Shown: in pieces, positions 55,616 to 64,000 of the stretch
Layout: each line of letters opens with the position of its first letter
Numbering within the stretch: the first letter of the stretch is position 1
From: Adlercreutzia sp. ZJ141
GTDB taxonomy: Bacteria; Actinomycetota; Coriobacteriia; Coriobacteriales; Eggerthellaceae
Direction: 5' to 3'
NCBI RefSeq assembly: GCF_011038965.1
Contig: NZ_JAAKEB010000006.1
Location: 92,442-156,441, forward strand
DNA length: 64,000 bases
Translations under genes and position numbers: made by a program
Notes under the pieces: generated by a model
Seen by the model: the letters and a program-made list of their open reading frames with translations, nothing else
The model's database searches: none
What the model was told of the DNA's origin: nothing

Positions 55616-56857
55616 GTGAACAAGTTCGTCGAAAAGCTGAAGAACATCGGCCCGGGCGCGCTGGTGGCTGCTGGCTTCGTTGGCCCTGGCACCGTCACCA
55701 CGTGCACCGTTTCCGGCGCAAGCTACGGCTACACCATGCTCTGGTGTCTGCTCTTCGCTACAGTTGCCACGATCATCTTCCAGGAAATGGCAGCCCGCGT
55801 GGGCATCATCTCGCAGAAAGGACTCGGCGAAAACATCCGCGACCGTATCCCCAATGCAGTGCTGAAGTGGATCGCCATCATCATCGTCATTGTTGCCATC
55901 TTCGTGGGCAACGTTGCCTACGAAACTGGAAACATTACCGGTGGCACCTTGGGCATTCGCGCCATCAATTCCGACCTGCAGTTGATCCCCATCGTCATCG
56001 TGCTTGGCTTGGCCGCATTTGCCTGCATGTGGTTCGGTGGTCGCAAGGTCATTGAGAAGGTACTCACTGCCATCGTCGTATTTATGGGTGTGGTTTTCCT
56101 CGTAACCGCCCTCGCTTCCAGTCCCGATTGGGGCGCAGTGTTGAAGGGCCTGTTCACTCCTCAGATTCCCGAAGGTGCCGGCATCCTGACTGCCGTAGGC
56201 CTCATTGGCACTACCATCGTGCCGTACAACTTGTTCCTCCATGCCTCATCGGCAGCCCAGCGCTGGACCGACCCCGAGCATGTGAGCGACGCGCGTTTCG
56301 ACACCGCACTATCCATCGGCTTGGGCGGCATCATTTCCATGGCTATTCTCATTTGCGCGGGTGCAAACATTTTCGGTACCGGCGTTGAGGTCAAAAACGG
56401 CGCCGACATGGCCGTGGCACTGTCGCCGGTGCTGGGCGACTGGGCAACGTGGCTGATCGCTCTTGGTCTTCTGGCTGCCGGTTTCTCCAGTGCCATGACT
56501 GCCCCGTATTCGGCTGCCTACGCCGTGAACGGCGTTTTGGGCTGGAAGAAGTCGACCGATGACATCCAGTTCAAGGCTATATGGGTTGTCGTGCTCCTGT
56601 GCGGCTGTGTTATGGCCATCGTGTGGGGCTCCAGTCCCACGCAGCTCATCTTGGTTGCGCAGGCGGCAAACGCCATCATCCTTCCCATCATGGCGTTCTT
56701 CGTTCTGTACTGCGCCAACAGCAAGGATTTGGGCACGTTTAGAAACCATGCGTTCGCAAACGTCTGTGGCGTGCTAATTATCGTTATCACGTTGTTCATG
56801 TGCTACCGCAACATGAACGCTTTCATCACGTCGCTCACCGCCCTTATCAGCGGATAA
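55616..56857 (+). CDS. Nramp-family (YcsG-like) membrane transporter
   Basis: 413 residues, about 11 spans. GPGALVAAGFVGPGTVTTCT, FQEMAARVGIISQKGLGE, GTTIVPYNLFLHASS and SSAMTAPYSAAYAVNG follow the Nramp fold, but key metal-binding motifs of true manganese/iron carriers are altered. In the B. subtilis ycsFGI cluster the same family member is linked to 5-oxoproline genes, so an organic or amino-acid-related substrate is possible. The GTG start at 55616 is supported by AAAGGAGGGG. Confidence 0.88.
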   Translation: MNKFVEKLKNIGPGALVAAGFVGPGTVTTCTVSGASYGYTMLWCLLFATVATIIFQEMAARVGIISQKGLGENIRDRIPNAVLKWIAIIIVIVAIFVGNVAYETGNITGGTLGIRAINSDLQLIPIVIVLGLAAFACMWFGGRKVIEKVLTAIVVFMGVVFLVTALASSPDWGAVLKGLFTPQIPEGAGILTAVGLIGTTIVPYNLFLHASSAAQRWTDPEHVSDARFDTALSIGLGGIISMAILICAGANIFGTGVEVKNGADMAVALSPVLGDWATWLIALGLLAAGFSSAMTAPYSAAYAVNGVLGWKKSTDDIQFKAIWVVVLLCGCVMAIVWGSSPTQLILVAQAANAIILPIMAFFVLYCANSKDLGTFRNHAFANVCGVLIIVITLFMCYRNMNAFITSLTALISG

Positions 56858-56924
56858 GAACAAAAACGAACCGCCGGCAGCTTAAGGCTTTGTAGTTTTA
56901 GCCAGCGGATCACAGCAATAACTT

Positions 56925-56961
56925 GCCCCTGTGTTTCAGGCTCTACCTAAAACACAGGGGC
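56925..56961 (+). terminator. Terminator between Nramp gene and pxpA
   Basis: 12-bp perfect stem GCCCCTGTGTTT/AAACACAGGGGC with inner AGG/CCT pairing, then CTCTTCGTTT. Confidence 0.88.
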
Positions 56962-57089
56962 TCTTCGTTTCACAGGTGTTCTTCGTTTCTTCTTCCAGCT
57001 TGTGACGTCGGATGAAACTACATCTCGGTAAAATCCCGCACTCCAAGCCTGTCAAAAGCAAAGGCTCACAATGTGCGAGCGACTATTGC

Positions 57090-57854
57090 CTATCGCCTAC
57101 CCGGCGACCTCACATCAATACCCGCTATCTCGAGCGCCTCGCGTACCCGCTGCACAAACTGCAATGCATGAGCATTGTCGCCATGAACGCAGATCGTGTC
57201 AGCTTGCACCGTAATGGTTTTTCCGTTCACGCTTTCAATCGTACCATCACGCACCACACGCACCACGCGCTCAACCGCAAACGCCTCGTCGACGATCATA
57301 GCGTTTTCCTGCGTTCGCGGCACCAGCACACCTTCATCGGTGTAGTTACGATCAGTGAAGAACTCCTGTGCCGTTTGCATGCCGAGCGTGCGCGCGGCCT
57401 CAATCAGCTGACCGTTCGCCAGCCCCACCACCACCAGCTGCGGGTCGGCATCGTAGATAGCCTGCGCTACTGCATCAGCAAACGGCCGATCAACAGCGCA
57501 ACGGTTGTACAACTGCCCATGAGGCTTTACGTGAGCCAACTCAACGCCTACCGCACGGCAAAACGCCTGCATCGCACCAACCTGATAGAGCACGTAAGCA
57601 TATCCTTCGTCGGGCGACAACTTCATGTCGCGTCGTCCAAAGCCCTGTAAGTCGGGATATCCCGGATGCGCACCGATTGAGGTTCCCGCTGCAGCAGCAC
57701 GTTGTACCGTGTTTCGCATGACAATCGGATCGCCTGCATGCATACCACAAGCAACGTTCACGCTCGAAACCAAGGGAATAACCTGCTCGTCAAGCCCCAG
57801 CGTATAACGACCGAAACTTTCACCCAAGTCGGAATTCAAGTCGACGCAATCCAT
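57090..57854 (-). CDS. pxpA: 5-oxoprolinase subunit PxpA (LamB/YcsF family)
   Basis: 254 residues. DLNSDLGESFGRYTLG, VNVACGMHAGDP, GAHPGYPDLQGFGRR and HVKPHGQLYN are diagnostic of the LamB/YcsF family. Convergent with the rest of the cluster, so it is expressed from its own promoter. AGGAAGAGG precedes the ATG. Confidence 0.95.
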   Translation of the reverse strand: MDCVDLNSDLGESFGRYTLGLDEQVIPLVSSVNVACGMHAGDPIVMRNTVQRAAAAGTSIGAHPGYPDLQGFGRRDMKLSPDEGYAYVLYQVGAMQAFCRAVGVELAHVKPHGQLYNRCAVDRPFADAVAQAIYDADPQLVVVGLANGQLIEAARTLGMQTAQEFFTDRNYTDEGVLVPRTQENAMIVDEAFAVERVVRVVRDGTIESVNGKTITVQADTICVHGDNAHALQFVQRVREALEIAGIDVRSPGRR

Positions 57855-57949
57855 CGCGCACCTCTTCCTAGTTATTTACGCAAAACAGCCTCCCCTATTG
57901 TACGACACAAAGAGGGAAGGCTGTTCGAAGCATTGATGCAGGTCTGCCA

Positions 57950-59224
57950 CTACATCGGCGGGTAGCGCAGCACCAGATACACACCAGCAATCAGAACTGT
58001 AATCAGCATCATCGGGAAGCCAGTTTTCGTGAACTGCATGAAAGTAATCTCGTGGCCGTTCTTCTTGGCAATATCGGAGAGCACCACATTGGCCGAAGCA
58101 CCGATAAGGGTACCGTTGCCACCCAAACAGGCACCAAGGGATACCGCCCACCACAAAGGCGTTACATCCATGCCGGTAGATTCCATGGTCAGAAGAATCG
58201 GAATCATGGTGGCAACAAACGGGATGTTGTCCAGGAAGCTGGAGATTACAGCCGAGCCCACCAGCAACACGAGCATGGTGACAAACACGTCGCCGCCGGT
58301 TGCAGAGATAAGCGCGTTGGCAAGCATCTCGATAACGCCGGTTTCAGCCATGGCGCCCACGATGATGAACAACCCGGCGAAAAACGATAGCGTTGTCCAT
58401 TCCACCTCATGCAATGCACGCTCAATGCTTTCGCCCGAAATGAGCAACAGCACGCCAGCAGCCGTAAGTGCAATGACGCTCGACTCAACATGAAGCGCAC
58501 CGTGGGCCATAAAACCAATGACCACAAACACCATCACCACAACGCTTTGCTTCAGCAGGCGCATGCTCTTAACCTGATCGTACTCATTGAGCTCCATGAT
58601 GCGCTGACGCTTTTCGTCATCAACGTGCATCTTCTTGCCGTACATAAGGTAGAACATACCGATAACCGCTGCCAAAATGACTACAACCACCGGCGCATCA
58701 ACCATAATAAAGTCGGCAAACGAGTATCCCGCAGCCGAACCAATCATGATATTTGGCGGGTCACCGATAAGCGTAGCGGTTCCACCAATGTTCGACGAAA
58801 GAATCTCTACCATGAAGTACGGAAACGGATTAACCTCGAGCAGCTTACATACCGTCACCGTCATAGGTCCGATAAGCAGCACCGTGGTTACGTTGTCCAA
58901 AAACGCCGACAATAAGGCGGTCAACAGCACGAACAACACCATAATGAGCCACGGGTTACCCTTCGCGGCGCGGGCACACTTAATGGCCAGAAACTCGAAC
59001 AAGCCCGACTGCTTCACCACTCCCACGAACAGCATCATGCCGAACAGCACGCCGAGCGTGTTCATATCCACGTGTTCACACGCTACGTCGAATGGCAAGA
59101 TGCCGATCAACATAACGAGTGCCGCACCAGAAATAGCCGCAAGTGAGCGGTGCAGCTTCTCCGACATGATGAAGATCATAACCACCACGAATACCACGAT
59201 GGAAACGATTTGACTCACATCCAA
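57950..59224 (-). CDS. ArsB/NhaD-type anion or sodium transporter
   Basis: 424 residues, about 11 spans. Two inverted motif copies: FLDNVTTVLLIGPMTVTVC with GGTATLIGDPPNIMIGSAAG, and FLDNIPFVATMIPILLTM with GGNGTLIGASANVVLSDIAK. This is the layout of the ion-transporter superfamily that includes NhaD, ArsB and P-protein. The exact substrate is uncertain. The start codon is TTG at 59224, chosen for GAGGTGAG 8 bases away. Confidence 0.85.
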   Translation of the reverse strand: MDVSQIVSIVVFVVVMIFIMSEKLHRSLAAISGAALVMLIGILPFDVACEHVDMNTLGVLFGMMLFVGVVKQSGLFEFLAIKCARAAKGNPWLIMVLFVLLTALLSAFLDNVTTVLLIGPMTVTVCKLLEVNPFPYFMVEILSSNIGGTATLIGDPPNIMIGSAAGYSFADFIMVDAPVVVVILAAVIGMFYLMYGKKMHVDDEKRQRIMELNEYDQVKSMRLLKQSVVVMVFVVIGFMAHGALHVESSVIALTAAGVLLLISGESIERALHEVEWTTLSFFAGLFIIVGAMAETGVIEMLANALISATGGDVFVTMLVLLVGSAVISSFLDNIPFVATMIPILLTMESTGMDVTPLWWAVSLGACLGGNGTLIGASANVVLSDIAKKNGHEITFMQFTKTGFPMMLITVLIAGVYLVLRYPPM

Positions 59225-59354
59225 CGGAACTCACCTCTTTAATCGTACAGGGCAGGTCGTAGGCACCACGAGGTTAGCTTACTTCTAAGTATGCCCTTTT
59301 CTATGCACAGTTTTTACATTCGGTACATTTTACCTCGATTGTAATTCGTTTATC

Positions 59355-59395
59355 CAAAAAACAAGGCCCTTGCAACGTAGCGTCAAGGGCCTTGT
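59355..59395 (-). terminator. Terminator of the YkvI-like gene
   Basis: Perfect 12-bp stem ACAAGGCCCTTG/CAAGGGCCTTGT (59361-59372 with 59384-59395), followed on the minus strand by TTTTTT. Confidence 0.92.
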
Positions 59396-59418
59396 GGCTC
59401 TACTCGTAGTCTTATTTA

Positions 59419-60828
59419 TTAGCTTGTCTTCCCCTGGGGCAACTTGGCATTCTCTTTCATTGCCCGCAACTCATACGTCATATCAAACACCAAATCGGGC
59501 TCGATGTCGGGATAGTATTCCTTAAATTCCTCCAGAGATTCCATTTGCACGAAATGCTGTTGGAACATATCGTGATAGCAGATGACAATCTTGTTCTTTT
59601 CCGCTTCTGCTGCGGCGGCCGCTTCAGCCTCCGCATCATAGCGATGGAAGCCGTCTTCTCTGGCCTTGTCGTACTCGTTAAGCACATACGATGTTGTCGG
59701 TTCGGGATCGCCACCGGGGAAGATACTCTTCGCCTTTTTTGTTCCCATGCGCGTACGAACATCGTGGATAATCATAAACGCAACAAGCGCAAATCCTACG
59801 TAGCCATTCAAGCCGTACAAGATGTTTACCAAACCCTGATACGGCAAGAAGCACGCAACAGCACAGCCAAGACAGCCGCCAATGATAACGAACAGGCGAT
59901 ACATTGCCGTACCCTCTTTGGCAATGCGACCAATGCCGGTCCACAGCAATGGAACCGAGGTGGTATAGATGCCGCAGAACACAATGAAGGCGTAAATGGT
60001 ACCGAAAACTGGATTGATCTTGTTCGCCATAACCAGTGCAGGAATGTCGGCAACGCTCGTGTTCGGAATGTCAGCGATGAGCGCCAGCACACACAGGATG
60101 GTAGCAGCAGCGATAAACACCGTCGATAAGATCATACCGATGTTCACCTCGCGCAACCGGTTCTTAGCGCCCATTTCTGCAAGGAACGTGGCAAACCACA
60201 GGATAACGAAACCGGCGTATGATGCACCCGACGCGATGGGGTTACCACCACCAACCTGACTTATCACGTCGGAGTATTCGCCAGCATCAACAGCTGCCAT
60301 GTTCTCTGGCAGATTCTCAATATTGTTGCCGAGTGAAATGATGGCCAGCGCGAAAATCATAACAACGATCACCGGGCCAATCTTGCCCAGCGCATTCACG
60401 ATACCATCAAGACCGAATACAACGGTTGCCACTACTGCAACGGTCAGAATAATGGCACCAACACCGTTCGGCAGGCCCCATTGCTGCTGTGCGGTTGAGT
60501 TAGCGGCGCCGCACATCACAAAGAAACAAACATAACAGAATATGGCTGCGAAGTAATCATAGAACTTGCCAATATACTTGCCGCAGTAGTGCCCATAGAT
60601 GTCGCCACCACGCTCAAGCTTAAGCCGGTTGCCGTTTGTGGCAAACGACAAGTTCGTGTACAAATAGATACCCATGGCCACAATAACGACCACGAAGAAC
60701 AACGAGCCGTACGACGCGTCGTACTGCATGACCTCTTGCATGGTCGCAAAACCGGCACCGATGTAGAACGCGATGCACGCCCCGCAGAAGCCTATGATAG
60801 CCGCAAGGCTTACTTTCCCCTTTCCCAT
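59419..60828 (-). CDS. YkvI-like amino-acid-type membrane transporter with long cytoplasmic tail
   Basis: 469 residues. About ten spans in residues 1-355, starting IGFCGACIAFYIGAGFATMQ, in the YkvI group of the amino acid/polyamine transporter superfamily. The last 110 residues are soluble, with an Ala/Glu run (AEAEAAAAAEAEKNK) and an acidic end, probably a cytoplasmic regulatory tail. A TetR gene lies upstream, and palindromes stand in the intervening 333 bases, so TetR control is likely. GAGAGGATT precedes the ATG. Confidence 0.85.
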   Translation of the reverse strand: MGKGKVSLAAIIGFCGACIAFYIGAGFATMQEVMQYDASYGSLFFVVVIVAMGIYLYTNLSFATNGNRLKLERGGDIYGHYCGKYIGKFYDYFAAIFCYVCFFVMCGAANSTAQQQWGLPNGVGAIILTVAVVATVVFGLDGIVNALGKIGPVIVVMIFALAIISLGNNIENLPENMAAVDAGEYSDVISQVGGGNPIASGASYAGFVILWFATFLAEMGAKNRLREVNIGMILSTVFIAAATILCVLALIADIPNTSVADIPALVMANKINPVFGTIYAFIVFCGIYTTSVPLLWTGIGRIAKEGTAMYRLFVIIGGCLGCAVACFLPYQGLVNILYGLNGYVGFALVAFMIIHDVRTRMGTKKAKSIFPGGDPEPTTSYVLNEYDKAREDGFHRYDAEAEAAAAAEAEKNKIVICYHDMFQQHFVQMESLEEFKEYYPDIEPDLVFDMTYELRAMKENAKLPQGKTS

Positions 60829-61046
60829 AACGCAATCCTCTCAAAACGTAACGACTTTGAATAGGTTTTACCGTTATTGCCAACATCGTAGGGTGCAACG
60901 CACTCTACGAAATAGCACACTGCTTTTGCAGATACCATCGTTTACATCATGCAGAATACACAAAACCACGGCCAAGTTATGTACTACTTGGCCGTCGCGA
61001 TGTGCAGAATGCAGCCGAAAAAGAGGTGCCATTTCATCGCCATGGT

Positions 61047-61099
61047 TCGCTCATGAGCGATCTCATTTGCTAACCATGGTTATACTACCATGGTTAGCA
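61047..61099. promoter_or_regulatory. Palindrome cluster upstream of the YkvI-like gene
   Basis: TCGCTCATGAGCGA (61047-61060), a perfect 14-base palindrome. Then TGCTAACCATGG (61068-61079) and its exact complement CCATGGTTAGCA (61088-61099), separated by 8 bases. A third CCATGGTT is at about 61040. Probable regulator-binding sites, with TetR the nearest candidate. Confidence 0.65.
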
Positions 61100-61161
61100 T
61101 AATTGAAAAGGGGTTTCTTTTATGTTAGCGATAATTTAACTATCATGTTCAGTAAGCGGCA

Positions 61162-61755
61162 TTACGCCATGACAGCATGTGTTTCGATATAGGTGTTCAG
61201 CACTTCCGTAGCAAACTCGCGCGCGCTGCGCCCTTCCGATATACCCTGGACGATCGCACCATCTACAAGAATCGACACCATATCGGACGACAAGGCAACT
61301 CCACTTCGCGTGACAATTCGCTCGATAGCCCGATTCAGTGATGCCCTCCCCGTGCGATACGCTTCGGTAACACTCGGAGACTCATCTGCCAACAACAACT
61401 GCAAATAGTGCGCAGAGAGCTGCGTGTCCTCATTCGGTAAACACGCCTTCACCAATAAGTCAACCACGTTGGCACGGCATTTCGCACAATCCATCGATTC
61501 AGCCTCCGCTGCAACATTGTCGGCTCGCTGAATCCACAACTGCATGTTGTAACGGGCAGCTTCCTGAAGCAACTGAGATGTCGATTCGAAGTAATAACCA
61601 ACGGAAGAAGATGCAGCGCCCGCCCACTTGGCAACCTTACGATACGTAACCGCGCCCGGCCCCTCTTCACGAAGCAACGCTGCAGCAGCTAAAACCAAAG
61701 AAGTCCTTGTAATTTGCGCTTTCAATGACTTCGGATTCTTCACTGCTTCGTTCAT
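61162..61755 (-). CDS. TetR-family transcriptional regulator
   Basis: 197 residues. N-terminal helix-turn-helix: ALLREEGPGAVTYRKVAKWA, then GAASSSVGYYFESTSQLLQE. The C-terminal ligand domain is divergent; two Cys at CAKC (about 90-93) are notable. It precedes the YkvI-like transporter on the same strand and is its likely regulator. GAGGGAGCG precedes the ATG. Confidence 0.92.
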   Translation of the reverse strand: MNEAVKNPKSLKAQITRTSLVLAAAALLREEGPGAVTYRKVAKWAGAASSSVGYYFESTSQLLQEAARYNMQLWIQRADNVAAEAESMDCAKCRANVVDLLVKACLPNEDTQLSAHYLQLLLADESPSVTEAYRTGRASLNRAIERIVTRSGVALSSDMVSILVDGAIVQGISEGRSAREFATEVLNTYIETHAVMA

Positions 61756-61797
61756 AACGCTCCCTCTGGTTTCAAGTACATTACGGTATCGGCGGAA

Positions 61798-61815
61798 TTG
61801 CCGTTGGCAAGTATA
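61798..61815 (-). promoter_or_regulatory. tetR promoter with possible autoregulatory palindrome
   Basis: On the minus strand, TATACT (61815-61810) is followed directly by TTGCC-AAC-GGCAA (61810-61798), a 13-base palindrome near the expected transcription start. No matching -35 was found. Confidence 0.4.
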
Positions 61816-62002
61816 GTGCCGCTTTGAAGTAGTCTCGAGAAAAAACCTGTCGAATCCGCAAATTGTCGCGTGATATAAGGGTCACAGAGGATCACAAAAG
61901 ATAGAACACGATGAAACACGTATAGGGAGACACTGGCTGAAGCCGTCTTTTCATGTGTTAATCAGCAGGGATGACAGCATTAATCAGTGGCCACCTATAC
62001 GC

Positions 62003-62032
62003 AATCGCGCCCCGCGTATGCGGGGCGCGATT
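62003..62032. terminator. Terminator downstream of the MFS gene
   Basis: Perfect 13-bp stem AATCGCGCCCCGC/GCGGGGCGCGATT with a 4-base loop. Lies 45 bases after the MFS stop. T-runs are weak. Confidence 0.75.
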
Positions 62033-62076
62033 CAAAACTCCTATGAGTTCCGAGTTAAACTCGTCCGAAAAAAGAA

Positions 62077-63405
62077 CTAGTTCTGGCCGTGGATCTCGGT
62101 CAAGCTCGTGCCAGAGTGCTCCTTGGAGCAGATGATGGCGATGAGCGCGATGATGGCGATAGCCACGAAGTAGAAGCCGGGAGCCAGCTGGTTGCCAGTG
62201 ACGTCAACGAGCCACAAGCAGATAGCGGAGCAGGAGCCGCCGAAGATAGCGTTCGCCAGGTTGAACGTGAAGGCGAATCCGGTGTAGCGAACCTCGGTGG
62301 GATATTGCTCGTTCAGGTAGCTAGCCAGCGTACCGTCGTTGATGCAGAGTAGCAGCGCCATGAACAGCTCGACAGCCAAGCAGATCGCGAAGTTCAGCGT
62401 ACCGAGCAGCATGTAAGCGGGCACCGTGAAGATAATGAAGCCAGCAGCAGCGATAATCAGCATCTTCTTACGTCCGAACGTGTCGGAAATATGACCGGAC
62501 AGGAAGATCATCGCGATGTAGGCAACCAAAACAATGGTGGTAATCGTACCGGCTTTAGCGGGGTCGTACAGCAAAACAGCCTCAAGGTAGTTCGGCATGA
62601 AGGTAAGCACTGCGTAGAAGCCGATGGCGTTCAGCATTGCAGAACCGAAGCAAATAAGGGTGGTGCGAGGATACTTGAAGATAACGTCGCGAACGGGGGT
62701 CTTGGCACCCGTGCCGCCCTCGGAGTGAGAAACCATTTCCTCATACACCGGAGAGTCGGTGAGGTGAGTACGGATGTAGTGCGTAATGTAGCCCAGCGGC
62801 AGAGCCAGCAGGAACGGGATACGCCAGCCCCAGTTAACCACGAAGTCAGATTCGGCACCGAAGATGGCGAACATGCCGGTTGCGAAGAACGAACCAACCA
62901 GCAGGCCAGTTGCGGTGGAAGCCGGAACGGCGGACACGTACAGGCCGCGCTTCTCGGTGGGAGCGAACTCAGCGATGAACGTGGAAGCGCCAGCATACTC
63001 ACCAGAAGCAGAGAAGCTCTGCAGACAGCGCAGGCACAGCAGCAGCAGTGGAGCGCCAACGCCGATAACGGCATAACCAGGCAGGCAGCCGATCAGGAAC
63101 GTTGCACCGGACATCAACAGAATGGAAATGGACAGCGCCCATTTACGGCCCTTCTTGTCACCCATGTTGCCCCAGAACAGAGCACCAATGGGACGAACCA
63201 GGAAGGACAGAGCAAAGACGGCAAACGCCGACATGGTGGAAACAAGCTTGTCTTCGCCGGGGAAGAACACGACGGCGATGACAGTTGCCAGATACGAGTA
63301 GGAAGCATAGTCAAACCACTCGATAAAGTTACCTAGGAAGGACGAGAACACGACCTTCTTTAGGGTTGCTTGCTGCTCAACAGCAGATACGTGGATTTCT
63401 GCCAT
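62077..63405 (-). CDS. MFS transporter, metabolite:H+ symporter (ProP-like) type
   Basis: 442 residues, 12 spans. FIEWFDYASYSYLATVI at the first span, GDKKGRKWAL (loop 2-3 motif), and RCLQSFSASGEYAGASTF are typical of the metabolite:H+ symporter branch that carries betaines, citrate or other small zwitterions and acids. The codon pattern looks highly adapted. It follows a partial amidinotransferase gene on the same strand, so a guanidino compound is a reasonable substrate guess. AAGGAG precedes the ATG at 63405. Confidence 0.88.
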   Translation of the reverse strand: MAEIHVSAVEQQATLKKVVFSSFLGNFIEWFDYASYSYLATVIAVVFFPGEDKLVSTMSAFAVFALSFLVRPIGALFWGNMGDKKGRKWALSISILLMSGATFLIGCLPGYAVIGVGAPLLLLCLRCLQSFSASGEYAGASTFIAEFAPTEKRGLYVSAVPASTATGLLVGSFFATGMFAIFGAESDFVVNWGWRIPFLLALPLGYITHYIRTHLTDSPVYEEMVSHSEGGTGAKTPVRDVIFKYPRTTLICFGSAMLNAIGFYAVLTFMPNYLEAVLLYDPAKAGTITTIVLVAYIAMIFLSGHISDTFGRKKMLIIAAAGFIIFTVPAYMLLGTLNFAICLAVELFMALLLCINDGTLASYLNEQYPTEVRYTGFAFTFNLANAIFGGSCSAICLWLVDVTGNQLAPGFYFVAIAIIALIAIICSKEHSGTSLTEIHGQN

Positions 63406-63549
63406 GGGTATCTCCTTAAAACCTTTGGCAATGAACAATCGAGGGGCACCTGCACCACAGGCATAGATCATGCCGTCTCAAAAACCAGAACTCAAATCCC
63501 CTGTCTGATTTTTGGTCTGCATGACCAGCGGATGAATCAACCCCTCATC

Positions 63550-63585
63550 AAGGGGGGCTTGTTCTCTTTCGAGCAAGCCCCCCTT
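63550..63585 (-). terminator. Hairpin between the amidinotransferase and MFS genes
   Basis: Perfect 12-bp stem AAGGGGGGCTTG/CAAGCCCCCCTT with a 12-base loop, 54 bases after the amidinotransferase stop. It may limit read-through into the MFS gene. Confidence 0.8.
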
Positions 63586-63639
63586 TGTCTCATGTGAAGC
63601 TGTTAGCCTCCAGTTGAGACGAGCTACGCGCTCACGCGA

Positions 63640-64000
63640 TTAGTCGTTCCACATCTCCGGGTGGATCAGCGTCGGGTCGGCAACGCGGTTCGGGAAGTAG
63701 TCGAGGCACTCGCCCTCGCGGTAAACGTCAGCCGTGGAGCAATGCAGGCCGCCGCCGAAGGCGTAGGCACCGCGCAGGTCAACGGGGATGACGTTCTGAC
63801 CGAGCTGGTCGGCCTGCTCCTGCTGATACTTCTCGGAAGCCTCGATGATGGTGGTGTCGGGGTCGAGCACCAGCACGTTCATGGACAGCCACACAGAGGA
63901 GTAGCACAGCTCGGGCGGCTCGGTGTGAGCCGGCTGAGCAGCGTCGACGATCTGCCAGTCGTTGGCTTCAAAGATTGCCTTCTGCTCATCGGGCAAATGA
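63640..64000 (-). CDS. Amidinotransferase family protein, C-terminal part (runs off the right edge)
   Basis: About 119 C-terminal residues with no internal start needed; the frame is open to base 64000. SSVWLSMNVLVLDPDTTII followed by YAFGGGLHCSTADVYREG matches the end of glycine or inosamine-phosphate amidinotransferases, with the catalytic Cys in GGGLHC. Arginine deiminases of the same superfamily end differently. The enzyme would move an amidino group from arginine or hydrolyse a guanidino substrate. The neighbouring MFS gene may import or export that compound. Confidence 0.82.
   Translation of the reverse strand, partial: HLPDEQKAIFEANDWQIVDAAQPAHTEPPELCYSSVWLSMNVLVLDPDTTIIEASEKYQQEQADQLGQNVIPVDLRGAYAFGGGLHCSTADVYREGECLDYFPNRVADPTLIHPEMWND

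Noticed and set aside
1..64000. CRISPR array
   Set aside because: No regularly spaced direct repeats of 24-47 bases were seen. The array belonging to cas9 must lie outside the window.
1..64000. tRNA, rRNA, insertion sequence or integrase genes
   Set aside because: None recognised in gaps or genes; no transposase or recombinase motifs in any frame examined.

Overview
The window looks like the chromosome of an anaerobic, amino-acid-fermenting actinobacterium of the class Coriobacteriia, most likely Eggerthellaceae; the genus cannot be settled from sequence alone. The grounds are moderate-to-high GC, a FixABCX electron-bifurcating cluster, a ferredoxin-dependent 2-oxoacid oxidoreductase, rubrerythrin, type III glutamine synthetase, a PPi-type phosphofructokinase, a membrane LuxR regulator divergent from a transporter, and few sugar genes. 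Genes are dense, starts include TTG and GTG, and no rRNA, tRNA or CRISPR array was seen.

Layout. 1-2468: the N-terminal half of a cas9 gene runs off the left edge, with a divergent tracrRNA beside it that ends in a strong terminator. 2629-3434: four tiny genes of accessory character. 3817-14552: a phospholipase-like protein, a UPF0126 channel, an orphan DUF47 protein, a recJ-helicase fusion / rel / hydrolase operon, and a PPi-dependent phosphofructokinase. 14716-24525: leuS, a four-subunit 2-oxoacid:ferredoxin oxidoreductase, an aryl-CoA ligase coupled to a stand-alone LysR ligand domain, and a divergent complete LysR. 24657-28877: a protozoan-type IMP dehydrogenase, rubrerythrin and an AAA/PD-(D/E)XK protein. 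29090-38166: a seven-gene operon (SDR, acyl-CoA dehydrogenase, FixA, B, C, X and an unknown cysteine-rich protein) divergent from a large MalT-like LuxR regulator. 38496-50458: aminopeptidase, CIRCE-controlled Hsp20, membrane LuxR plus YfcC transporter, glnN-yerC, rplM-rpsI and small housekeeping genes. 50656-57854: a 5-oxoprolinase cluster (pxpB, pxpC, BCCP, biotin carboxylase, DUF1445, Nramp-like, with pxpA facing it). 57950-64000: three more transporters, a TetR regulator and the end of an amidinotransferase gene.

How the genes work together: amino acids are taken up and deaminated. The resulting 2-oxoacids can be oxidised to acyl-CoA by the Por complex, while the Fix operon can couple an acyl-CoA redox step to reduced ferredoxin. 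Glutamine and 5-oxoproline genes handle nitrogen and glutamate supply.

The least explained structure is a roughly 168-bp palindromic element present twice, inserted in frame and in the same reading frame into leuS and into the ferredoxin subunit of the oxidoreductase. Its hairpins keep their form while their stem sequences differ. It resembles the logic of Rickettsia palindromic elements. Other points worth attention are the Cas9/tracrRNA pair, the LysR ligand domain without a DNA-binding domain, an acyl-CoA dehydrogenase with Asp at the catalytic base position, and a split set of urea-carboxylase-like parts in the 5-oxoproline cluster.
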